DNA of 5,328 bases from contig JAJYQH010000263.1 in NCBI GenBank assembly GCA_021794705.1, positions 1 to 5,328 on the forward strand. The letters are read 5' to 3'. This DNA is from Actinomycetes bacterium (lineage in GTDB: Bacteria; Actinomycetota; Actinomycetes; Propionibacteriales; Propionibacteriaceae). This document shows, in pieces, positions 1-5,328 of the stretch (position 1 is the first letter of the stretch; each line of letters starts with the position of its first letter). The position numbers and the translations under genes were made by a program. A model generated the notes under the pieces. That model saw only the letters and a list, made by a program, of their open reading frames with translations. It ran no database searches and was not told where the DNA came from.

Positions 1-1
1 C

Positions 2-2554
2 TGGTCGGCGAGCGGGTCACTGAGCGCGGACGCCGAGGCGCTGGTGGGCTCCGACGCGAAGGTGGCGAGCCTCACCTACGACCCGGCCGGGCTGTCCGCG
101 GCCACGGTGGCCGCCCATCCCGAGCTCAAGGGGTACCTGGCGCTCAAGCTCGACAAGAAGACCGCGACGACCCAGGTGAAGAGCATCCTCACCGACCAGG
201 TGGCGGTCGGGATGTTCGACAACCTCGGCTCGCTGCTCGACGCCACCGGGGTGCAGATCCCGATCGTGCTCGACAGCCTGTACGCCCGCGCGGCCTCCGA
301 TCGCCACCTCGGCGTCTCGTTCAGCGGCGGCCAGACGAGCTTCTCGGTGTGGGCGCCCACGGCCCAGCGGGTGACCCTGCTCACCTGGCCCGCCGGCTCG
401 CCCGACGGCCCCGTCACGTCGGCCACCCGGACGCCGATGCGGCTCGACTCCACCACCGGCATCTGGACCGCCGCCGGGCACGGACTCGAGAACGTCCGCT
501 ACCTCTACGAGGTCAGGGTGTACGCCCCGACCGTGGCCAAGATGGTCACCAACGACGTCACCGACCCCTACTCGGACGCCCTGACCCTCGACTCCACCCG
601 ATCGGTGGCGGTGAACCTCGCCTCGCCGGCCTGGCAGCCGACCCAGTGGGTGAAGACCGCGTCGCCGAAGCTCGCCCAATCGGTCGACTCGACGATCTAC
701 GAGTTGCAGGTGCGCGACTTCAGCGCGGGCGACCCCAGCGTGCCGGCGTCCGACAGGGGCAGCTACATGGCCTTCGCCGACAACGGTGACGGCACGAAGC
801 ACCTCAAGGAGCTGGCCAAGGCCGGCCTCAACACCGTGCACCTGCTGCCGACCTTCGACATCGCCTCGATCGAGGAGGACAAGGCCAAGCAGCAGACGCC
901 GCCGTGCGACCTGTCGTCGTACCCGCCCGACAGCCAGGAGCAGCAGGCCTGCATCGCCAAGATCCAGGACTCCGACGCCTACAACTGGGGCTACGACCCG
1001 CTGCACTACATGGCCCCCGAGGGGTCGTACGCGAACAGCAACGCGGCCGCCGACGGCGGCAACCGGATCGCCCAGTTCCGCACCATGGTCGGCGCGCTGC
1101 ACGCCGACGGACTGCGGGTCGTGCTCGACCAGGTGTTCAACCACACGGCCGCCTCCGGTGAGGACCCGAAGTCGGTGCTCGACCAGGTGGTGCCCGGCTA
1201 CTACCAGCGCGAGGATCCGCAGGGGAAGGTGTACACCTCGACCTGCTGCCAGGACACCGCCACAGAGCACGCCATGATGCAGAAGCTCATGGTCGACTCG
1301 GTGGTCACGTGGGCCAAGGAGTACAAGGTCGACGGGTTCCGCTTCGACCTCATGGGGCACGCGTCGGTGGCGAACATGAAGGCCGTGCGGGCGGCGCTCG
1401 ACCAGCTCACGCTGAGCAAGGACGGCGTCGACGGCAAGTCCATCTACCTCTACGGCGAGGGCTGGAACTTTGGCGAGGTGGCGAACAACGCCCTGTTCAC
1501 CCAGGCGACGCAGGGGCAGCTCGACGGCACCGGGATCGGGGCGTTCAACGACCGGCTCCGGGACGGCGTCCGCGGTGGCGGCCCCTTCGACAACGACCCG
1601 CTCAAGCAGGGCTTCGGCTCGGGTGAGGCCACCGACCCGAACGGCGATCCGAGCAACGCCGACGCGGCGAACAACCTCAAGCGCGACACCGACCTCGTCG
1701 AACTCGGCCTGGCCGGCAACCTCAAGTCGTTCACCTTCACCGACACGTCGGGCACGACGGTCAACGGCACCCAGGTCGACTACAACGGCTCACCGGCCGG
1801 CTTCGCCAGCCAGCCGTCGGAGAACGTCAACTACGTCGACGCGCACGACAACGAGACGATCTGGGACTCGCTCACCTACAAGTTGCCGCTCGCGACGTCG
1901 ATGGCCGACCGCATCCGGATGAACACGATGTCGCTGGCCACGACGGTGCTGTCCCAGTCGCCGTCGTTCTGGGACGCCGGCGCCGACCTGTTGCGGTCCA
2001 AGAGCTTCGACCGCAACAGCTACAACTCCGGCGACTGGTTCAACCAGATCAGCTGGACCGGCGCCGACAACGGGTTCGGCCACGGCCTCCCGATGGCCGC
2101 CGACAACTCGTCGAAGTGGAGCTACCAGCAGCCGCTGCTCGCCAACCCGGCCCTCAAGCCGACTGCGGCCCAGGTGCAGGACGCGAGCGCCCAGGCCCAG
2201 GAACTGCTGAAGCTGCGGTTCTCGACCCCGCTGTTCCGGCTGGGTTCGGCGTCCCAGATCGCCGCGAAGGTGAGCTTCCCGGCCAACGGCACGTCGGCCG
2301 AGCAGCCGGGTGTCATCGTCATGCGGATCGATGACACCAAGGGCACGGACGCCGACCCGGCGCTCAACGGGCTGGTGGTCGTGTTCAACGCGACGCCCGA
2401 CCAGGTCGTCGAGTCGGTGCCCGGGCTGAGCGGCAACTTCTCCCTCTCGCCGGTCGAGGCCAACGGGGCCGACCCGGTGGTGAAGGCGGCGAGCTACCAC
2501 GACGGCACCTTCACCGTGCCCGCCCGCACCGTGGCGGTGTTCGTGCAGAAGTGA
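2..2554 (+). CDS. pulA: Pullulanase-type alpha-1,6-glucosidase (GH13), 5' truncated by the window edge
   Basis: Starch-debranching enzyme that hydrolyses alpha-1,6 branch links in pullulan, amylopectin or limit dextrins. The frame is open from base 2, and residues before the GTG at 44 still look like family sequence, so the true start is upstream. Numbering from that GTG: the end of the pullulanase N2-type region (about 1-90), a CBM48 module (about 97-180; SFSVWAPT at 99-106, VTDPYS at 172-177), then the GH13 barrel. Barrel motifs are YELQVRDFS (219-227), YNWGYDP (313-319), region I DQVFNH (362-367), region [11 protein letters not shown] with nucleophile D435, region III YGEGW with acid/base E472, and region IV VDAHDNE with D602. 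The C-terminal part (about 697-836, TPLFRLG at 728-734) resembles the DUF3372 domain of this subfamily. Order and motifs closely match Klebsiella PulA as I remember it. All catalytic residues are present, so it should be active. The only four cysteines are C288, C303, C401 and C402, which fits an exported protein, but the signal-peptide region is outside the window. The gene ends at TGA 2552-2554, 14 bp before a hairpin. Confidence 0.95.
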   Translation, partial: WSASGSLSADAEALVGSDAKVASLTYDPAGLSAATVAAHPELKGYLALKLDKKTATTQVKSILTDQVAVGMFDNLGSLLDATGVQIPIVLDSLYARAASDRHLGVSFSGGQTSFSVWAPTAQRVTLLTWPAGSPDGPVTSATRTPMRLDSTTGIWTAAGHGLENVRYLYEVRVYAPTVAKMVTNDVTDPYSDALTLDSTRSVAVNLASPAWQPTQWVKTASPKLAQSVDSTIYELQVRDFSAGDPSVPASDRGSYMAFADNGDGTKHLKELAKAGLNTVHLLPTFDIASIEEDKAKQQTPPCDLSSYPPDSQEQQACIAKIQDSDAYNWGYDPLHYMAPEGSYANSNAAADGGNRIAQFRTMVGALHADGLRVVLDQVFNHTAASGEDPKSVLDQVVPGYYQREDPQGKVYTSTCCQDTATEHAMMQKLMVDSVVTWAKEYKVDGFRFDLMGHASVANMKAVRAALDQLTLSKDGVDGKSIYLYGEGWNFGEVANNALFTQATQGQLDGTGIGAFNDRLRDGVRGGGPFDNDPLKQGFGSGEATDPNGDPSNADAANNLKRDTDLVELGLAGNLKSFTFTDTSGTTVNGTQVDYNGSPAGFASQPSENVNYVDAHDNETIWDSLTYKLPLATSMADRIRMNTMSLATTVLSQSPSFWDAGADLLRSKSFDRNSYNSGDWFNQISWTGADNGFGHGLPMAADNSSKWSYQQPLLANPALKPTAAQVQDASAQAQELLKLRFSTPLFRLGSASQIAAKVSFPANGTSAEQPGVIVMRIDDTKGTDADPALNGLVVVFNATPDQVVESVPGLSGNFSLSPVEANGADPVVKAASYHDGTFTVPARTVAVFVQK

Positions 2555-2568
2555 CCCGGTGACGACGC

Positions 2569-2602
2569 ACGGAGGCGGCGGGGACATCCCCGCCGCCTCC
2601 GT
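2569..2602. terminator. Perfect 15-bp inverted repeat between convergent genes, likely bidirectional terminator
   Basis: The arms 2569-2583 and 2588-2602 are exact reverse complements (ACGGAGGCGGCGGGG on the left) around a 4-nt loop, ACAT. The hairpin lies 14 bp after the pullulanase stop and 28 bp beyond the stop of the minus-strand gene that ends at 2631, so it can serve both transcripts. Neither side has a real T-tract: the plus side continues TCTCG and the minus side GCGTCGTC. It would therefore be a stem-only terminator, a type often inferred in high-GC actinobacteria, or an RNA 3'-end stabiliser. The structure is seen directly; the function is inferred from position. Confidence 0.75.
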
Positions 2603-2630
2603 TCTCGTCCGGTGCCGTGCAGATCCCCTG

Positions 2631-3980
2631 CTACAGCTGACCGGCCCACATCGGGTTGGTCCGCAGCGCGGCCAGCACCGCCCAGCCGGAGGCTCCCACG
2701 TGCTGCACCTGGAAGTAGCCGAACCCGAAGCCGGTGTCGATGAGGCTGGACGCCGCCACGACCCCGCCGGTGACGGGGACGCCGCCGACGTGCTGTCCGG
2801 ACCCCAGATGGGTGCGGGCGACCTCGACCTGCTGGAGGAGCAGGACGGCGCGGGCGCGGTCCTGAGGACGGGACCTGTCGTTGAGGGCACAGGCGAGCTG
2901 CGAGGTCCCCTCCAGCCACACGCCCTGCTGCGCCGCGGGGATGCCGTTGTAGCTGGCGGTGGTGGTCTTGCTCGCGGAGCTGAAGGTGACGCCCGAGACG
3001 GTGACGCCGGCGGGCAGCTGCGAGTGTGTCGCCCCGGAGGTGTCGGTGACCGCAAGCGCCGTCCGGGCCCAGTCGAGGGCGCCCGCGTAGCGGGGGTCGC
3101 GCATGGACAGCCAGCCCCACGTCTGCGGATCGAGGGGCAGGGGGTAGGGGTTGATGGTGTCGCCGTCGTTGGACCCGGTGTAGAAGTACCCGCCGTCGGG
3201 CTGCCACATCTCGTGGACGAGATCCTCCGCACGGTGCTGGGCCGCGGTCCAGCGCGGGTCGGGCGCGGCCGCGCGGAGCATGCGGAAGAAGGCGATGCAG
3301 TCGACGTTGTGCTCGGTGGAGACGTTGGGGACGATCTGGTCGGCGGCGTTGACGCCGAACCGGAACCCGCCGAGCGTCCCCGGGTTGGTGGCCCGGTCGA
3401 TGATCCAGTCGCCGATCCGCTGGGCGCCGGTGAGGTAGCGGGTGTCCCCCGTCGCGTGGTGCAGGTGCAGCAACGCCATCCCCGGCCAGGCCATGTCGCC
3501 GACCGCGGTCCCCAGGAACCCGAACTGCCAGCCGACGTTGGCGAACCCGTCGGCCCGCACCAGGCCCCAGGGGTTGTACGACCCGTCGTAGAACGTGTAC
3601 GGCCGCACGTTGTAGGCCTGGCGGAGCCGGCCGTCGTCGTAGTCGGGGTCGTGGTCCTGGGCGAACAGCAGGCCGTCGCCGATCCGCCGGGCCAGGGCGG
3701 TCCTCCTCCCGGCGAGCGCGGCGCACACGGCGACCGCGGAGTCGTAGACGAACGCCGTGGAGAACAGGCCCAGCTCGTCGGCGTAGCTCTGGGCCAGCGC
3801 CACGGCCCCCTCGGACGGGGTCATGGCGGTGATGAAGTCGAGGATCCCCTGGACGGGTGGCGCGGCGGCGGCACCGGGTGGCTGCGGAGCGGCCGAGGCG
3901 AGCGAGGGTGCGCCGGCGGTGGCGCCGAGCGCGGCAGCCCCCAGGAGGAGGGCCCGACGGGAGGTGCGGATCTGGATCAT
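2631..3980 (-). CDS. Tat-exported (alpha/alpha)6-barrel protein, putative six-hairpin-type glycoside hydrolase
   Basis: 449 residues from ATG 3980-3978 to TAG 2633-2631. The N-terminus is a twin-arginine signal: TSRRALLLG at 6-14, a hydrophobic Ala/Leu/Gly stretch, then A28-S29-A30 before a likely cleavage site, followed by a Pro/Ala-rich linker (about 31-43). The mature part has repeated helix-pair segments rich in Trp, Gly and small residues, typical of (alpha/alpha) toroids: FVYDSAVAV (77-85), GRLRQAY (117-123), GDMAWPGMALLHLHHATGD (161-179), STEHNVD (221-227), LDPQTWGWLS (283-292), VWLEGTSQLACAL (354-366) and a Gly/aromatic C-terminal stretch (416-438). D80, E223, D227 and E357 are conserved-looking acidic candidates for catalysis or substrate binding. 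I recognise the fold type, not a numbered GH family or a substrate. It faces a debranching enzyme across a shared terminator, which suggests but does not show a glycan role. Export as a folded protein is expected from the signal. An upstream in-frame TTG at 4046 would put 22 residues ahead of the Tat motif and is less likely. Confidence 0.85.
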   Translation of the reverse strand: MIQIRTSRRALLLGAAALGATAGAPSLASAAPQPPGAAAAPPVQGILDFITAMTPSEGAVALAQSYADELGLFSTAFVYDSAVAVCAALAGRRTALARRIGDGLLFAQDHDPDYDDGRLRQAYNVRPYTFYDGSYNPWGLVRADGFANVGWQFGFLGTAVGDMAWPGMALLHLHHATGDTRYLTGAQRIGDWIIDRATNPGTLGGFRFGVNAADQIVPNVSTEHNVDCIAFFRMLRAAAPDPRWTAAQHRAEDLVHEMWQPDGGYFYTGSNDGDTINPYPLPLDPQTWGWLSMRDPRYAGALDWARTALAVTDTSGATHSQLPAGVTVSGVTFSSASKTTTASYNGIPAAQQGVWLEGTSQLACALNDRSRPQDRARAVLLLQQVEVARTHLGSGQHVGGVPVTGGVVAASSLIDTGFGFGYFQVQHVGASGWAVLAALRTNPMWAGQL

Positions 3981-3988
3981 GCCTTCTA

Positions 3989-3995
3989 CCCCTTC
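3989..3995 (-). promoter_or_regulatory. Ribosome binding site deciding the start of the Tat-exported gene
   Basis: On the minus strand GAAGGGG lies with an 8-nt gap to the ATG at 3980-3978. This supports the start that places the twin-arginine motif near the N-terminus. A second purine run, AGAAGG (3987-3982), is only 1 nt from the ATG and too close to act well. Confidence 0.6.
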
Positions 3996-4073
3996 GTAGA
4001 GTGCGATGGTGGATGCGGTGCGGCAGAGGTGAGGTCTCGCGGGCAAGCCCGGGCCACCGGCCGCTGGAAGCAG

Positions 4074-4101
4074 ACCCTACGCCTGGCCCTGACCACGTGG
4101 T
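4074..4101 (-). promoter_or_regulatory. Possible promoter with palindromic operator upstream of the Tat-exported gene
   Basis: On the minus strand TAGGGT (4079-4074) fits the loose actinobacterial -10 pattern TANNNT. Upstream of it, the perfect 10-bp palindrome ACCACGTGGT (4092-4101) lies across the -10/-35 spacer and reaches the place of a -35 box, where no good TTGAC-like hexamer is seen. A repressor or activator bound there could control transcription. The predicted leader would be about 85-90 nt. It would include the small hairpin CGGG-CAAG-CCCG at 4040-4051 and the distant pair GGTCT/AGACC (4033-4037 and 4072-4076). The palindrome is exact; the promoter call is weak. Confidence 0.3.
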
Positions 4102-4137
4102 GAGTTTTCCGATAACCGCCTGAGGGCCGCGGTGTCC

Positions 4138-4170
4138 GGCCTCGCCACAGCCCTCTCACAGCCGCCTCAC
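4138..4170 (+). repeat. Three tandem 11-bp direct repeats, candidate activator site
   Basis: Three consecutive 11-bp units (4138-4148, 4149-4159, 4160-4170) all fit RGCCNNNYCAC on the plus strand, or GTGRNNNGGCY on the other. The second and third units agree at 9 of 11 positions. A period of 11 bp puts each unit on about the same face of the helix, as for response regulators and SARP-type activators that bind tandem half-sites. The array ends 23 bp before a possible -10 hexamer of the rhomboid-like gene, just upstream of where a -35 box would be, and that gene has no good -35 hexamer. It could also act on the divergent Tat-exported gene. Confidence 0.5.
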
Positions 4171-4193
4171 GCGGCACCGAAAGTGGGCACGGT

Positions 4194-4202
4194 TAAGGTG
4201 AG
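4194..4202 (+). promoter_or_regulatory. Overlapping -10-like box (TAAGGT) and Shine-Dalgarno-like sequence before the rhomboid-like gene
   Basis: TAAGGT at 4194-4199 fits TANNNT and ends 6 nt before the GTG at 4206, the spacing expected if transcription starts at or next to the start codon (leaderless mRNA). The same bases contain AAGG (4195-4198) with a 7-nt gap to the GTG, a usable Shine-Dalgarno. Both readings support GTG 4206 over the in-frame ATG at 4221. The sequence alone does not decide between them. Confidence 0.45.
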
Positions 4203-4205
4203 CCC

Positions 4206-4982
4206 GTGGTTCTCCTGGCGATGCTCATTCTCGCCGTCGTCGTGTCGGACGGGTATCGACGCCGATGGCGCTGGGTCATCGCGCTCGCCCGCTGGTGGCG
4301 CGGCGTCCGCTCGCCCCTCTGGTCGTGGGTGCGCACCGCCCCGGTGACCAACGCCTACCTCGTGCTGCTCGTCTTCACCACCTGGCTGCTCCTCGCCACC
4401 AGTCCCCGCCTGCGGTCCGAGTTTCTCAAGGCGCAGAGCACCAATCTCCACCAGTTGAGCGTCAACCCGATCCCGGTGCTGTTGCGCAGCGCCTTCTACG
4501 TGACGCCGCTCGAGCTGGTCATCTGGCTGGTGACGTTCACCCTCGTGCTCGCGCCGCTCGAGCGCTGGGTCGGCTCCCTGCGGTGGCTGGTGGCGTTCTG
4601 GACCGGGCACATCGGAGCCACTCTGGTGACGGCCGCCGGCATCTGGTGGGCCATTCGCAGCGGGCAGGCGCCCCCCCACGTGGCCTTCATGATCGACGTC
4701 GGCGCGAGCTACGGGTTCGCGACGCTCCTCGGCCTCGCGAGCTACTGGTTCACCGGGCGCCTCCGGTGGGCGTGGTCCCTCGGCTTCCTCGCCATGTGGG
4801 TGACGAGTGTCGTCGTCGACCCCGAGATCACCCAGACGGGGCACCTCGTGGCGTATCTGCTCGGCCTGTCGCTCTACCCCCTGGTGCGCCGGCTGGCACC
4901 GCGGGCGCCGGTCATCCCGCCGGAGCTGCGGTCGCTACGCGCCGGCGGTCAGGCGCGGCGCGGGACCGGGCAGGCGACCTGA
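4206..4982 (+). CDS. Rhomboid-like six-TM membrane protein (putative intramembrane serine protease)
   Basis: 258 residues, GTG start, TGA at 4980-4982. After a short hydrophobic N-terminus (about 2-13) and a basic stretch (YRRRWRW) come six predicted membrane segments at about 49-64, 102-117, 125-150, 159-181, 187-204 and 211-227, with a long loop between the first two and a basic tail. This is the rhomboid plan. GAS-Y-G with S168 lies in TM4, the place of the catalytic serine, and TGHL with H213 in TM6, the place of the catalytic histidine. LERWVG (118-123) after TM2 matches the Glu/Arg-Gly turn of rhomboids such as GlpG. Two differences stand out. The residue after the serine is Tyr169 rather than Gly, and TM2 lacks the His/Asn that help form the oxyanion hole in GlpG (E103 and W107 occupy those places when aligned by eye). 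It belongs with the divergent 'rhomboid-like' proteins common in actinobacteria; activity and substrate are unknown. Its last 34 bp overlap the convergent gene ending at 4949, so there is no room for a separate terminator. Confidence 0.85.
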   Translation: MVLLAMLILAVVVSDGYRRRWRWVIALARWWRGVRSPLWSWVRTAPVTNAYLVLLVFTTWLLLATSPRLRSEFLKAQSTNLHQLSVNPIPVLLRSAFYVTPLELVIWLVTFTLVLAPLERWVGSLRWLVAFWTGHIGATLVTAAGIWWAIRSGQAPPHVAFMIDVGASYGFATLLGLASYWFTGRLRWAWSLGFLAMWVTSVVVDPEITQTGHLVAYLLGLSLYPLVRRLAPRAPVIPPELRSLRAGGQARRGTGQAT

Positions 4983-5328
4983 CCCGACAGCCGGTAGACG
5001 AGCGAGACGACGAGAAGCACCAGACCGAGGACGCCCAGCCAGGGCTGCACCGGGGCGAAGTAGGAGAGGGCGCCGCTGTAGCCGAGGGCGAGCAGGGCGA
5101 TCTTGTTGCAGACGGGGCAGCCGATGGCGAACCAGCCGGTCACCGTTCCCGCCATCCCCAACCAGGAGGCCCGCTCCCCCGCCGGTTCCTCGGCGGCGGG
5201 CATGGACGCGGCCGGCGTGCCGGCCCGCAGGTAGGTCGCGACCAACAAGCCGGTGAGCAGGGACGTCACGATCCACACCGGGTAACTCCAGCTGGTCGGC
5301 GGCACTTCCCGGCCGAAGACGGGGTTGG
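4949..5328 (-). CDS. Small membrane protein with CPVC motif, 5' truncated by the window edge
   Basis: The frame runs to the window edge. Residues coded beyond the first possible GTG start (5305-5303), NPVFGRE, continue directly into PPTSWSYPVW, so the real start is probably upstream; the TGA stop is 4951-4949. Numbering from that GTG (118 residues): a membrane segment at about 10-26, a Pro/Ala/Glu-rich loop (about 29-46), a segment ending in GCPVCNK with C63 and C66, hydrophobic sequence through ALLALGYSGAL (70-80), FAPVQP (83-88), a last membrane segment at about 89-104, and a short basic tail with C112. A CxxC pair at a membrane boundary could be a redox-active dithiol or a metal site. I have a general memory of actinobacterial proteins with this CPVCNK...FAPVQP pattern, but no assigned function. 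It overlaps the rhomboid-like gene tail to tail by 34 bp. No promoter is visible because the 5' end is missing. Confidence 0.75.
   Translation of the reverse strand, partial: NPVFGREVPPTSWSYPVWIVTSLLTGLLVATYLRAGTPAASMPAAEEPAGERASWLGMAGTVTGWFAIGCPVCNKIALLALGYSGALSYFAPVQPWLGVLGLVLLVVSLVYRLSGQVACPVPRRA

Noticed and set aside
44..46. GTG at 44 as the real start of the pullulanase
   Set aside because: The frame stays open to base 2 with family-like sequence, there is no Shine-Dalgarno before it, and a start here would cut into the N2 region.
17..1360. Long minus-strand open frame (447 codons) opposite the pullulanase
   Set aside because: Its translation is low-complexity Arg/Val/Gly/His sequence with no domain. 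It lies antisense to a gene with full GH13 motifs and follows from high GC and few stop codons.
1790..3726. Two long minus-strand open frames (1790-3232 and 2494-3726) across the convergent junction
   Set aside because: Both run through the perfect hairpin and overlap two well-supported genes in other frames. The products are Pro/Arg/Ser-rich or Arg/Gly-rich without motifs.
3981..4046. Upstream TTG start (4046-4044) for the Tat-exported protein
   Set aside because: It would place 22 polar residues ahead of the twin-arginine motif. The ATG at 3980 has a well-spaced Shine-Dalgarno and gives a normal Tat signal.
2559..4103. 514-codon plus-strand open frame opposite the Tat-exported gene
   Set aside because: Its composition is Gly/Arg/Val/Glu-rich with no recognisable fold, it includes the terminator hairpin, and the opposite strand has a Tat signal, ribosome binding site and barrel motifs.
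4138..4170. The 11-bp repeats as a CRISPR array or microsatellite
   Set aside because: Only three short units with no spacers and varied middle bases; a regulator site fits better than either.
4167..4844. 225-codon minus-strand open frame opposite the rhomboid-like gene
   Set aside because: Highly charged, low-complexity product antisense to a clear six-TM protein; a GC-driven shadow.
4807..5276. Plus-strand 149-codon and minus-strand 113-codon open frames over the rhomboid-like/CPVC junction
   Set aside because: Arg-rich products without motifs, in frames that conflict with the membrane-protein readings on each strand.

Overview
The window is high-GC DNA with strong G/C preference at third codon positions. 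It encodes a Tat-exported protein and a rhomboid-like membrane protein of a type I associate with Actinomycetota. A high-GC actinobacterium is the best guess, but there is no rRNA or marker gene to fix it. I see no mobile element, tRNA, rRNA, CRISPR array or phage gene.

Layout. (1) Positions 2-2554, plus strand: the 3' part of a pullulanase-type alpha-1,6-glucosidase (starch debranching, GH13). Its start lies upstream of the window. (2) Positions 2569-2602: a perfect 15-bp hairpin at a convergent junction, probably a two-way terminator. (3) Positions 2631-3980, minus strand: a Tat-exported protein that looks like an (alpha/alpha)6-barrel, 'six-hairpin glycosidase-like' enzyme of unknown substrate. 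(4) Positions 3981-4205: a 225-bp divergent control region with a 10-bp palindrome, three tandem 11-bp repeats and a possible -10 box exactly placed for leaderless transcription of the next gene. (5) Positions 4206-4982, plus strand: a six-TM rhomboid-like protein that keeps the Ser/His dyad but not the usual TM2 oxyanion residues. (6) Positions 4949-5328, minus strand: the 3' part of a small membrane protein with a CPVC motif, overlapping the rhomboid-like gene tail to tail by 34 bp.

How they fit together. The first two genes point to glycan breakdown: a debranching enzyme facing an exported barrel protein. They are convergent, so they are not an operon, and any shared pathway is inference. 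The last two genes are membrane proteins on opposite strands with no evident functional link to the carbohydrate genes. The points most worth checking are the unusual active site of the rhomboid-like protein, the phased 11-bp repeats in front of it, and the unassigned barrel enzyme. I did not find a clear new multi-gene system.
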